NCBI RefSeq assembly: GCF_003315515.1
Contig: NZ_QNRY01000012.1
Location: 1 to 64,000 of the forward strand
Length of the DNA: 64,000 nucleotides
Direction of reading: 5' to 3'
Source of the DNA: Brenneria salicis ATCC 15712 = DSM 30166
GTDB lineage: Bacteria > Pseudomonadota > Gammaproteobacteria > Enterobacterales > Enterobacteriaceae
Position numbers and translations under genes: made by a program. The notes under the pieces are model-generated. The model saw nothing but the letters and a program-made list of their open reading frames with translations. It was not told where the DNA came from and made no database searches. Shown piece after piece: positions 38,793-47,031 of this stretch (the stretch's first letter is position 1; every line of letters starts with the position of its first letter).

Positions 38793-38869
38793 TAATGCTT
38801 ACTCCACGTTGTCCGCTCTATGTACGGGCATCCAGGTTGTACCGGGCCGTCAGGGTACTTTTTTTTCAG

Positions 38870-39631
38870 TTAAATATCGTACTCAACTGGTTCAGGGAGC
38901 TTGGTCAACTGGCGCAGGAAACGCTGTGTCTGCGGATTATCAGAAAAACTGATCACTTTTTCCGCCGGACCTTGCTCCACAATATGACCTTCAGCCATGA
39001 AGATCACCCGGTCGGCGACTTCTTTGGCGAACTGCATCTCATGCGTCACAATCACCATGGTGGTTTTGTTTTTCGCCAGCTTCTGAATGACCTGCAATAC
39101 TTCGTGCACGCGTTCCGGGTCCAACGCCGACGTTGGCTCATCGAACAGGATCGCTTTCGGATCCACCGCCAGCGCGCGCGCAATACTGACGCGCTGCTGC
39201 TGTCCGCCGGATAACGTCACCGGATACTGTGCCGCCTGCGGCAACAGACCGACCTGCTCCAACAGCGCAAGCCCCATCTCTGTGGCCTGCTTTTTGGGCA
39301 TTTTCTTCACCACAATCAGCGCTTCCGTGATGTTTTCCAGCGCCGTCTTGTTTTTGAACAGGTTGTAGTTCTGAAATACCATCGCGGTCTGGCGACGTAG
39401 CGCGTAGGCATCCTTGGTGGAATAATTGCGCGTATCCAGCCGCTGATCACCGATCTCAATCGTGCCGGATTCCGGTTTTTCCAGCAGGTTCAGACAGCGC
39501 AATAAGGTCGATTTACCGGAGCCGGAAGGTCCGATAATGGCGACGACTTCACCCTGCGCGATATCCAGGCTGATATTCTCCAGCACCACCTGATCGCCAA
39601 AGCTTTTAGTGAGATTTTTTACACTGATCAT
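38870..39631 (-). CDS. Polar amino acid ABC transporter ATPase
   Basis: A 253-residue ATPase of the GlnQ/ArtP/TcyN type. Walker A GPSGSGKST (34-42), Q loop VFQNYNLF, signature LSGGQ (140-144), Walker B ILFDEP (161-166) and the switch His in VIVTHEM are complete. It energises the permease encoded nine bases upstream. Relatives include the cystine and S-(2-succino)cysteine importers YxeO and TcyN. It is the fifth gene of the lyase operon. Confidence 0.93.
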   Translation of the reverse strand: MISVKNLTKSFGDQVVLENISLDIAQGEVVAIIGPSGSGKSTLLRCLNLLEKPESGTIEIGDQRLDTRNYSTKDAYALRRQTAMVFQNYNLFKNKTALENITEALIVVKKMPKKQATEMGLALLEQVGLLPQAAQYPVTLSGGQQQRVSIARALAVDPKAILFDEPTSALDPERVHEVLQVIQKLAKNKTTMVIVTHEMQFAKEVADRVIFMAEGHIVEQGPAEKVISFSDNPQTQRFLRQLTKLPEPVEYDI

Positions 39632-39640
39632 TTCAGCCCC

Positions 39641-40312
39641 TTATCGCTGTAGCGAGTGATTCAGTTTCTTTTCCAACTGCTTTTGCAGCCAGGCGTAAAC
39701 AATGATCACCAGCCAGTAAATCAGACCGACAACCAGGAAGGTCTCAAAGAAACGCAACGACTCTGCGGCAATCATCTTGCCTTCGGCGAACAGTTCGGAT
39801 ACCCCCAGCGCAAAGGCCACCGACGTGTCTTTAATCAAAGAAATAAACGTATTGCCTGTCGCGGGCAACGCATTGAGCATTGCCTGAGGAAGCACGATAC
39901 GACGGTAAATCTGCGCCTTGTTCATCCCGATGGATAACCCGGCTTCTGTCTGACCGTAATCCACCGAAGCCAACGCCGCACGGAATATTTCCGCCATGTA
40001 AGCCGAGTTTTTCAGACTGAAACCGATGATGGCGGCCGACATCGCATCCAGGTTGGATAACCCTGGGAAAAGCTGCGGCAAACCAAAATAGATGATAAAT
40101 AACTGCACCAGAGAAGGGATACCGCGGAACAAAGAAATGTAGAGTTCCACGATTTTCACCACGATGATGTTTTTGGATTCACGCACCAGCGCCAGCACCA
40201 GGCCGATAATCATGGCAAAAAACATCGACACCACAGCAAGCAGCAACGTGGTGGGTAAATAGCTCAATACCTGGGGAAAGACTTTTAGCAGGTAAGCAAA
40301 ATCGATATTCAT
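39641..40312 (-). CDS. Polar amino acid ABC transporter permease
   Basis: A 223-residue HisM/GlnP-type permease with about five membrane helices. The ABC-coupling EAA loop is EAGLSIGMNKAQIYRRIVLPQA near residues 120-145. It would form a homodimer with the adjacent ATPase and the upstream lipoprotein, giving a complete importer. It resembles YxeN/TcyL-type cystine-like permeases in length. It begins 78 bases after the binding-protein gene. Confidence 0.92.
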   Translation of the reverse strand: MNIDFAYLLKVFPQVLSYLPTTLLLAVVSMFFAMIIGLVLALVRESKNIIVVKIVELYISLFRGIPSLVQLFIIYFGLPQLFPGLSNLDAMSAAIIGFSLKNSAYMAEIFRAALASVDYGQTEAGLSIGMNKAQIYRRIVLPQAMLNALPATGNTFISLIKDTSVAFALGVSELFAEGKMIAAESLRFFETFLVVGLIYWLVIIVYAWLQKQLEKKLNHSLQR

Positions 40313-40390
40313 GAGTCATACCATTGATAGTGCCATCGTGCGGTCAAGACCGTAGCGATGGCATTAAAATTGTCGTGAGACTGCCACGAA

Positions 40391-41182
40391 TTACGGCGCG
40401 GAAGGCGGCGTGGTGATATCTTCACCGAAATATTTTATCGCCAGCGCTTTCAGACGCCCGTCAGCACGCATTTTATTCAGTTCTTCATCGAACTGCTTAC
40501 GTAGAGCGTCGCCCTGTTCGTTTTTATGGAACGGGAAACTGACTTCTTCCACCACCAGCGAGTTACCGACCAACTTGAATGGCAGATTGCGCTTGTTAAT
40601 CTCCGCCAGCAGAATCGGACGGGAGTTCACGTAACCTTCCACGCGTTTGGACAACGCATCATTCATCGCGCCGTCACGCGTTTCATAGGTACGGATAGTC
40701 ACGCTGCCATCAGGAAAGGCACTCTTCAGGTTGTTAACATGGTTGGACCCCAGCACCCCGGCAACGGTTTTTCCTTTCAGATCATCCAGCGAATCAATCG
40801 CCGTATTATCTTTGTGGGTGACAATCTGGCTACCATAATAGCTGTAAGGCTGCGCGAAATTGTATTTCTCCTGACGCGCCGGCGTGATCGCCACCACATT
40901 GGCTACCGTAGCCAGCTTACCCGCTTCCAGTTGTCCCATCAGACCGCTGAAATCAGCCGTCACCCACTCAATCTTGTAGTTCAGATCCTTGGCGATAGTT
41001 TCCGTGACCTCAACATCAAAACCGACCAGTTTGTTATCCTGCTTGAAACCACTGGGATAACTCTGACCTGTCGAACCCACTTTCAATACTTTCTCACCTT
41101 GCGCCGCGCCATCCTGAGGATCACAGCCAGCCACAAGAAAGGCAATCGTCAGTGCAATAACAGACAACGTTAATTTTTTCAT
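40391..41182 (-). CDS. Amino-acid-type substrate-binding lipoprotein (YxeM-like)
   Basis: A 263-residue periplasmic binding protein, family 3, with a lipoprotein signal ending in LVAGC (Cys20). The core carries VGFDVEVTETIAKDL and TADFSGLMGQLEAGK, typical of polar-amino-acid receptors (FliY, YxeM). ATG 41182 (MKKLTLSVIALTI) gives the signal peptide; the frame is open further upstream. It is strongly similar, well over half of aligned residues, to the separately encoded lipoprotein at 44611-45405. Ligand unknown; operon context suggests a succinated or cystine-like amino acid. Confidence 0.92.
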   Translation of the reverse strand: MKKLTLSVIALTIAFLVAGCDPQDGAAQGEKVLKVGSTGQSYPSGFKQDNKLVGFDVEVTETIAKDLNYKIEWVTADFSGLMGQLEAGKLATVANVVAITPARQEKYNFAQPYSYYGSQIVTHKDNTAIDSLDDLKGKTVAGVLGSNHVNNLKSAFPDGSVTIRTYETRDGAMNDALSKRVEGYVNSRPILLAEINKRNLPFKLVGNSLVVEEVSFPFHKNEQGDALRKQFDEELNKMRADGRLKALAIKYFGEDITTPPSAP

Positions 41183-41199
41183 TATCACTTGCATGCCTC

Positions 41200-41727
41200 T
41201 CATCTTGAATTTCTTTTTTTCCACTGGTCATAGCGTTGGTCATCAAAGATTTTTTCCATATAAATCGTCAGGTGCCCTTTCCCTAAATTGGCTTGCCCGA
41301 TCTCCCTGAAACCATAATTTTTATACATCTCGACCAACCACGGATGGCTTTGCGCCGTTCCCAACGATACGGCGGGCGCCTTAAGCTGAGCAATCAAAAC
41401 ATTTTGCTCAAGCCAGGCCATCATTTGCCTGCCCAACCCCTGCTTTTTATAGTCCGGGTGGGTGGCGAACCACCCCAGATGCGGCAAACCATAAGGGCCG
41501 GGCTCCGGCCCCCAGGGATAGCGGATGGTGAATGACGACACCATAGTGCCGTCTTTCTCCATGACATACACCCCATGTGAAGCGATATGCCTACGCACCA
41601 TCTCAATATCCGCATGCGCGGCGGAAAAATTGATGCCTAACCGCCGTATCGGTTCAAAAGCGGCCAATGCCAAAGCCAGAAAGGATTCATCATCCTCCAG
41701 CGTCGCCTGGCGAAATACAGTACTCAT
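41200..41727 (-). CDS. GNAT-family N-acetyltransferase (YxeL-like)
   Basis: A 175-residue acetyltransferase. Motif A is visible as WFATHPDYKKQGLGRQMMAWLE, with the acetyl-CoA loop QGLGRQ at 96-101, and the family C-terminal part includes MYKNYGFREIG. It lies 12 bases downstream of the lyase gene and 17 before the binding-protein gene. In B. subtilis the equivalent position is taken by YxeL, which acetylates S-(2-succino)cysteine. I infer the same role here: protecting the amino group before cleavage. Confidence 0.88.
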   Translation of the reverse strand: MSTVFRQATLEDDESFLALALAAFEPIRRLGINFSAAHADIEMVRRHIASHGVYVMEKDGTMVSSFTIRYPWGPEPGPYGLPHLGWFATHPDYKKQGLGRQMMAWLEQNVLIAQLKAPAVSLGTAQSHPWLVEMYKNYGFREIGQANLGKGHLTIYMEKIFDDQRYDQWKKRNSR

Positions 41728-41739
41728 GACGTTACCTTT

Positions 41740-43104
41740 TTACGCGGGCAGTAAGCCGGAGTTATCCGCATAGCGGATCACGTCATCCACTTTCTGAGGC
41801 GCGCTGCCCAGATAGTTAGCCGGATTCAGCCATTCTTCCAGTTCGGCGGACGTCAGTTGTTGCGATAACACCGGGTGCGCCAACAGAACCGATTTGAATG
41901 ACTGGTTCTGCTCGAATGCCTGCATGGAGCACTCGTATACCAGATGGTGCGCCGTCTGTTTACCCAGACGTTTGCCAATCTCAAACATCACCTTCTCAGA
42001 CAGCAGCAAGCCGTTTTGCAGTTCCAGGTTCGCCAGCATCTGTTTTTCATTCACCGACATACCGCGCAGAATACCCAGCGCATTCTGAAGCTGTGCCGAC
42101 AAGTAGATATTGATTTCCGGTAAGGCGATCCACTCCGCCCGCCAACTCATCGCATCGCGCTCATGTTCCACTTTCATCGATTCATGGATCAGCGCAGCGC
42201 TTTTAAACACTGGCGCGGTCAGGCTTGCCAGCCCTTCCAGCGCCGCCGGATTACGTTTGTGCGGCATGGTGGTTGAACCGATTTTACCTTCTGAGAAAGG
42301 TTCTTCGATCTCATTGATTTCAGTTCGCATCAGGTTATACAGTTCGTTGCCAATCTTACCCAGCGTACCGCTGATCAACACCACAACGGAAGCATACTCG
42401 GAAAAACGATCGCGGGCGGACTGCCAGCCGATGTTTGGCGTGTTCAGGCCCAGCTTATCCAGCGTTAAACGCTCGATTTCCGGCCCTTTATCACCGAAGG
42501 ACGCATAGGTCCCGATCGCGCCGTTGATGTTACCCACCAGCACGCGTTCCTTGATCTCACTCAGGCGCTCAAGATGGCGGATAAACTCATCCAACCAGAC
42601 CGCCAGCTTAAAACCGAACGTGGTCGGCAGCGCTTGCATACCATGCGTGCGGCCAGTCATCAGCGTGTATTGATGCTTTTTCGACAGACGTTTCAGTTCA
42701 ACCGCCAACAGTTGGGTATCACGGAAAACAATGTCAAAAGAGTGCTTTAATTGCAGAACGGTGGCTGTATCAACAATATCCTGCGTGGTTACGCCGTAAT
42801 GGATAAACTCGCCAGCCGCGCCGCACTGTTTCTGGATGGCGGTGATCGTCGGCATCAGAGAATGCTTCATGCGGGCCGCATCTTTAGCTATGTCCTCAAC
42901 ATTCAGCGTGCTGGCGTCCGCTTTTTCGGCAATCGTATTTGCCGCATCCTGCGGGATGACGCCAAGCTCTCCTTCAGCCAGCGCCAGCGCGACTTCCACT
43001 TCAACCTGCTTTGTCAGACGATTATGTTCCGACCACACGTCCCGCATTTCAGGCGTGCCAAAATTATTCCCTATAAGAAGAAAATCAATAAGATGTGATG
43101 CCAT
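41740..43104 (-). CDS. Argininosuccinate/adenylosuccinate lyase superfamily enzyme
   Basis: A 454-residue lyase of the fumarase/aspartase superfamily, closest in layout to adenylosuccinate lyase but not PurB. The superfamily signature GSTTMPHKRNP (276-286) carries the mobile loop with the catalytic base region. HYGVTTQD (102-109) and GRTHGMQALP (151-160) supply the other active-site segments. Members eliminate fumarate from succinylated compounds. The operon then encodes a GNAT acetyltransferase, an amino-acid ABC importer and an M20 deacylase. I infer cleavage of an S-succinylated amino acid (cysteine adduct) to fumarate and a thiol. EDDS lyase or another C-N lyase role is the main alternative. 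Confidence 0.85.
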   Translation of the reverse strand: MASHLIDFLLIGNNFGTPEMRDVWSEHNRLTKQVEVEVALALAEGELGVIPQDAANTIAEKADASTLNVEDIAKDAARMKHSLMPTITAIQKQCGAAGEFIHYGVTTQDIVDTATVLQLKHSFDIVFRDTQLLAVELKRLSKKHQYTLMTGRTHGMQALPTTFGFKLAVWLDEFIRHLERLSEIKERVLVGNINGAIGTYASFGDKGPEIERLTLDKLGLNTPNIGWQSARDRFSEYASVVVLISGTLGKIGNELYNLMRTEINEIEEPFSEGKIGSTTMPHKRNPAALEGLASLTAPVFKSAALIHESMKVEHERDAMSWRAEWIALPEINIYLSAQLQNALGILRGMSVNEKQMLANLELQNGLLLSEKVMFEIGKRLGKQTAHHLVYECSMQAFEQNQSFKSVLLAHPVLSQQLTSAELEEWLNPANYLGSAPQKVDDVIRYADNSGLLPA

Positions 43105-43194
43105 ATAGAATTACTCGTTTATTTGGATTTATCAGGCGGGATTTTATTGTCGTTAATTTTGGGAATATAACATGCAGCCCATAGCCCCCATATA

Positions 43195-43223
43195 TTTTCT
43201 GGATCTATCTTAGATCCAGAAAA
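43195..43223. promoter_or_regulatory. Perfect 13-bp inverted repeat upstream of the lyase operon
   Basis: Arms TTTTCTGGATCTA and TAGATCCAGAAAA around a three-base spacer (TCT), 91 bases before the lyase start and 61 after the stop of the HcxA-like gene. No T tract follows the stem, so it is more likely an operator for a dimeric regulator, or a leader hairpin, than a terminator. The binding protein is unknown. Confidence 0.6.
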
Positions 43224-43284
43224 TCAGGGGTCTACCCTACCATTTCTGCCATAAAATCGATACGCCGCTCTTACAACGTTTCTA

Positions 43285-44355
43285 TTATAGCTTCTCAGCA
43301 GCCAGAATAGCCTGTTCTATTGCCTCTGGCGTCAACGAGAACGGCAACATGTCGGCGCTGGCCGCCGGGAATTTGAAACTACTCGCCAGATATTTCGCGA
43401 TCTCCGGCTGCTGCTCTCCTGGCGCGCAGAGCGTCAATGGCGCATCGTAACGGCGTAATTGCGCCAGTAATTCGTTATCGGGCCGCCCGTCGCCTCGCGC
43501 CAGGATCGATTGCACCAATAATCCGAATCCGACCTTTTCACCATGTAGCCAATGATGCAATTCGGGCAAGTGCGTCAGGCGATTATGGATAGCGTGCGCC
43601 ACCCCCGGCGAAGGGTCTTCGTCACGCATGCTGTTGGCTAATCCCGCGCCAGCAATATTGGCATCGATGACGTGTTGCAGCGCGATGGTCACTTGCTGAT
43701 CCTGATTATCGCGCACGGCCTGTTCACCCCACCGCTCAAAGGTATCGCGGGCGAAAGCCGCCGCCTGAATTTTGAGATTCAGCGCCAGACTGTCGCCATT
43801 ATTTTGCTGATAGGGTTGAAACTCATACCACTTGGCCAGCGCATCAACGATCCCCGCCTTCAGGTAACGCGCATCACTGCGCGCAATCACCGAGCTATCC
43901 ACCAGAACCATGACCGGCATCCGTTGTAACGGATAGTTTCCCTGATGACCGCCCTGTTCATCATAGAGGATGCTGATGGGCGACCACGCCGCGCAGGTGG
44001 CGGCAATCGTTGGCAGCGTCGCCACTTGCCCATTATCCAGACCATCCGCGACCGCTTTGGCGCAATCCAGCACACGTCCGCCGCCTATGCCCAAAACAAA
44101 TTGAATTTGCTGCTGCGCGATGCGTTCCCGGTGGTATTCCACCGCCGTGCGGGTACATTCGCCGGTAAGAAAATGCACCTCAAACTGGATCCCGTGGTTA
44201 TCAAGACTGGCCGTCACCGATGCTTCTACCGCTTGCCAGGCTCGCGGGCTGGTCAAGATGGCAATGCGTTGAGCAAATACGCGTATCAGTTCACCCACCT
44301 GGTTGCATAAACCAGCCTGATGGTGATAGGCGAGGGGGGATTTTATGGCTAACAC
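43285..44355 (-). CDS. Iron-alcohol-dehydrogenase family protein, HcxA (YbdH)-like
   Basis: A 356-residue protein of the glycerol-dehydrogenase-like group, similar to E. coli YbdH/HcxA, an NADPH-dependent hydroxycarboxylate reductase. The nucleotide-binding GIGGGRVLDCAKAVAD (about 89-104) and metal ligands in the C-terminal half (AGIVDALAKWYEF, PGVAHAIHNRL and LHGEKVGFG) are visible. The start is GTG 44355 after AAGGA. It lies 180 bases upstream of the lyase operon on the same strand, divergent from the second binding protein. It may reduce a 2-oxo acid; a link with the operon is possible but not shown. Confidence 0.82.
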   Translation of the reverse strand: MLAIKSPLAYHHQAGLCNQVGELIRVFAQRIAILTSPRAWQAVEASVTASLDNHGIQFEVHFLTGECTRTAVEYHRERIAQQQIQFVLGIGGGRVLDCAKAVADGLDNGQVATLPTIAATCAAWSPISILYDEQGGHQGNYPLQRMPVMVLVDSSVIARSDARYLKAGIVDALAKWYEFQPYQQNNGDSLALNLKIQAAAFARDTFERWGEQAVRDNQDQQVTIALQHVIDANIAGAGLANSMRDEDPSPGVAHAIHNRLTHLPELHHWLHGEKVGFGLLVQSILARGDGRPDNELLAQLRRYDAPLTLCAPGEQQPEIAKYLASSFKFPAASADMLPFSLTPEAIEQAILAAEKL

Positions 44356-44610
44356 GAGGATTCCTTCATTTTCTTTTTACCCATAACCACCGTTTACGTT
44401 ACCGGCAATTCAAATCGCAAGAGGTAGTCATAGTAAGAATCCCCCGCAGATTTGTAATGCAAGTAAAAGGAATAAATTATAACGTTAAGATATAAATCCC
44501 GCTTTTTTGCGGATGATATAGTCCGTTGCGGATACACCGCCTCGGGCCCCTTTAAATAACAATGTGATGATAAAGCGGTGTCCAATTTAATTTCAAACAG
44601 GAACGCCAGC

Positions 44611-45405
44611 ATGAAAAAAACATTCTCCCCAGGCCTGAAAACCATACTGTTAACCATCGTAATAGCCGTTGCGCTCACCGGGTGTGATAATCAAGCCTCC
44701 ACCGATCAGGACAATACCCTGCGGATCGGCACCACCGGACAAAGCTTTCCCGGCTCTTATAAAGAAAATAATAAATTAGTCGGTTATGACGTGGATGTAG
44801 CGGAAGCCATCGCCAAAGAGTTGGGATACAAGATTCAGTGGACAACCGCCGATTTCAGCGGATTATTGGGCCAATTAGAAGCGGGCAAACTTGACACCAT
44901 CGCAAATAATTTCGTCAACACCACCGAACGCCAGAAAAAATACAATTTTTCCGATGCTTATTTAACTTATGCGTCGCAAATCGTCACCAGTGTAAAAAAT
45001 GAAAACATTCAGTCGATAGCCGACTTAAAAGGCAAAACCATTTCAGGCGTATTAGGATCGACGCATGTCGCGAACCTGCGTAATGCCTTTCCTGATAACA
45101 GCGTCACTATCCGTACCTATGAAACCCGTGATGCCGCAGTTAATGATGTGGTGAATAACCGAGTGCAAGGTTATGTGAATTCCCGCCCGATCCTGTTGGC
45201 GGAAATCAACAAGCATCAGTTACCGCTCAAACTGGTGGGCGAACCGCTGTCCAATGAACAGGTCAGTTTTCCTTTTGCCAAAACGCCTGAAGGAGAAAAA
45301 CTCCTCGCTGGCTTTAATGAAAAACTCAATGTATTACGCCAGAACGGTCAATTGAAAATACTGGCGGAGAAATATTTCGGCAGCGATCAGGTATTGGCAA
45401 ATTAA
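44611..45405 (+). CDS. Second amino-acid-type substrate-binding lipoprotein
   Basis: A 264-residue family 3 binding protein with a lipobox VALTGC (Cys25). It is a clear paralogue of the receptor at 40391-41182: TADFSGLxGQLEAGKL, GKTxxGVLGSxHVxNL, SVTIRTYETRD and GYVNSRPILLAEINK are shared. It has no permease or ATPase of its own, so it probably feeds the same ABC importer with a different ligand. ATG 44611 (MKKTFSPGLK) gives a proper signal peptide. It is divergent from the HcxA-like gene across 255 bases. Confidence 0.9.
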   Translation: MKKTFSPGLKTILLTIVIAVALTGCDNQASTDQDNTLRIGTTGQSFPGSYKENNKLVGYDVDVAEAIAKELGYKIQWTTADFSGLLGQLEAGKLDTIANNFVNTTERQKKYNFSDAYLTYASQIVTSVKNENIQSIADLKGKTISGVLGSTHVANLRNAFPDNSVTIRTYETRDAAVNDVVNNRVQGYVNSRPILLAEINKHQLPLKLVGEPLSNEQVSFPFAKTPEGEKLLAGFNEKLNVLRQNGQLKILAEKYFGSDQVLAN

Positions 45406-45517
45406 TCGACGGGACGATAAGAAAACGAAGCGAATTGCCGGGGGCGCCATGCTACCCTTGGCGATCCCAGAGGGATAACATCGCTCAAGCCTAATTAATA
45501 ATGCAAAATCGCAGGCG

Positions 45518-45549
45518 AAAAAAAAGCACATCTTTCGATGTGCTTTTTT
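45518..45549. terminator. Bidirectional terminator between binding protein and tRNA operon
   Basis: Stem AGCACATC / GATGTGCT with loop TTTC, flanked by an A run on the left and a T run on the right. It works for the tRNA operon (minus) and for the plus-strand binding-protein gene. Confidence 0.85.
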
Positions 45550-45556
45550 AAATGTA

Positions 45557-45633
45557 TGGTCGGCGAGAGAGGATTCGAACCTCCGACCCACTGGTCCCAA
45601 ACCAGTTGCGCTACCAAGCTGCGCTACTCGCCG
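45557..45633 (-). tRNA. proM: tRNA-Pro (UGG)
   Basis: A 77-nt cloverleaf on the minus strand with encoded CCA; anticodon loop TTTGGGA gives UGG. It is the last of four tRNAs in the order argX-hisR-leuT-proM, identical to E. coli. Confidence 0.96.
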
Positions 45634-45672
45634 AATATACTGCTTTAGCATCACTGATGCTTTTCGTTTGTG

Positions 45673-45759
45673 TGGTGCGAAGAGAGGGACTTGAACCCTC
45701 ACGTCCGTTAAGACACTAACACCTGAAGCTAGCGCGTCTACCAATTCCGCCACCTTCGC
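45673..45759 (-). tRNA. leuT: tRNA-Leu (CAG)
   Basis: An 87-nt class II tRNA with long variable arm, anticodon CAG in GCTTCAGGT, and encoded CCA. Third gene of the operon. Confidence 0.96.
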
Positions 45760-45785
45760 ATTACCATCAATCACAAACTTGAATC

Positions 45786-45861
45786 TGGGGTGGCTAATGG
45801 GACTCGAACCCACGACAACTGGAATCACAATCCAGGGCTCTACCAACTGAGCTATAACCAC
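45786..45861 (-). tRNA. hisR: tRNA-His (GUG)
   Basis: A 76-nt tRNA with anticodon GTG in GATTGTGATT; base 45862 supplies the histidine-specific G at position -1, opposite discriminator C. CCA is encoded. Confidence 0.96.
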
Positions 45862-45959
45862 CATAAACCACGCTTTACTACACGAACTTTTACTGCTTTA
45901 TTACGCGGTACTTCCTTTACGGGGTAATTGTACCACCGCAGCTCTTGCACACAACTTAG

Positions 45960-46036
<77 letters not shown>

Positions 46037-46050
46037 GTAGCGCCGTTGCG

Positions 46051-46086
46051 GGAGGGGATACTACGGATTTAACGAGTGCCTGTCTA
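46051..46086 (-). promoter_or_regulatory. Promoter of the argX-hisR-leuT-proM operon
   Basis: Minus strand -35 TAGACA (46081-46086), 17-base spacer, -10 TAGTAT (46058-46063), then a GC-rich discriminator CCCCTCCC. The last feature is typical of stringently controlled stable-RNA promoters. Confidence 0.75.
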
Positions 46087-46277
46087 GTGCTTTTTTATCG
46101 AATTGATGTGTTTGCTTATGCTTTGCTCATTTCAAGTTAAATAACGTACAAATCAATGCTTCTCTCCCCAAAAAGCGATGATTTCACGCTGATTACCGCC
46201 CTTTTTTATCCAATTTCAGGACAGGAATGGCCAAGGCGACAGGAAAAGTCGGCGCGCCAATCGCCAATAAAGAAAAC

Positions 46278-47021
46278 CTACAAACGTCCGCTGTAATGAT
46301 AAGCAAGATATTTCAATAGTTTCAGTTGGCGGAAAATACGGCTCGGTTGCGACATCAAACGATAAAGCCATTCCAGCCCCAAATTTTGCCAGGCCAGCGG
46401 CGCGCGTTTTACCTGTCCGGTAAACACATCGTAGGTGCCGCCCACGCCCATGTAGAGCGCATCAGGGTAATGACGACGACAATCACGCATCAGGATTTCC
46501 TGGCGTGGCGATCCCATCGCCACAGTCACAATCTGTGCGCCGCTGGCGCCGATACGTTCAAACAACGCATCACGCGCTGAGGGCGCGAAATAACCGTCCT
46601 GACAACCAACGATATTGACGTCCCACTGCGTCCGCAGTTTTGCCGCCGTTTGTTGCAACACCTCCGATTTACCGCCCACCAGAAAAACCGGCGTGCCTTC
46701 CTGACCGGCACGTCGCATCAACGCTTCCCACAAATCCGCGCCTGCAATCCGGCTCACCTCAGCCTGCGGATACTTGCGACGAATCGATCGAACAATGCTG
46801 ATCCCATCCGCGTAAGGGTAATCCGCTTTTTCCAGCAAGGTACGCAGGGCGCTATCCTGCTCAGCCGTTAAGACTTTTTCGGCGTTAACCGCCACCAATG
46901 TACCGGTTCTTACCCGATGATCGGCAAACAGATAATCAACACATTGCGCCATATGGCGAAATCCGTGGATAGATAAGCCACGAATTGAATACTGTGGAAT
47001 AACGGCTTTTTCTTCCATCAT
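46278..47021 (-). CDS. wecG: UDP-N-acetyl-D-mannosaminuronic acid transferase WecG
   Basis: A 247-residue glycosyltransferase of family GT26 (WecG/TagA), adding ManNAcA to GlcNAc-PP-undecaprenol to make lipid II of enterobacterial common antigen (ECA). The family block [12 protein letters not shown] and [17 protein letters not shown] are visible. Two adjacent ATGs (47021, 47018) follow AGGA; the first has the usual spacing. It is the last gene of the ECA cluster; yifK, which follows wecG in E. coli, is absent and the tRNA operon promoter lies about 190 bases downstream. Confidence 0.94.
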   Translation of the reverse strand: MMEEKAVIPQYSIRGLSIHGFRHMAQCVDYLFADHRVRTGTLVAVNAEKVLTAEQDSALRTLLEKADYPYADGISIVRSIRRKYPQAEVSRIAGADLWEALMRRAGQEGTPVFLVGGKSEVLQQTAAKLRTQWDVNIVGCQDGYFAPSARDALFERIGASGAQIVTVAMGSPRQEILMRDCRRHYPDALYMGVGGTYDVFTGQVKRAPLAWQNLGLEWLYRLMSQPSRIFRQLKLLKYLAYHYSGRL

Positions 47022-47031
47022 TCTGAATCCT

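Noticed and set aside
41740..43104. Annotation of the lyase as PurB (adenylosuccinate lyase of purine synthesis)
   Set aside because: The operon partners (acetyltransferase, amino-acid importer, M20 deacylase) do not fit purine synthesis, and enterobacterial purB has a different neighbourhood (hflD, mnmA).
43195..43223. Inverted repeat as an intrinsic terminator of the HcxA-like gene
   Set aside because: The stem is AT-rich at its base and is followed on the minus strand by TATATGGGGG rather than a T tract.
45334..45864. Minus-strand open frame spanning the tRNA region
   Set aside because: It reads through three tRNA genes and cannot be a protein gene.
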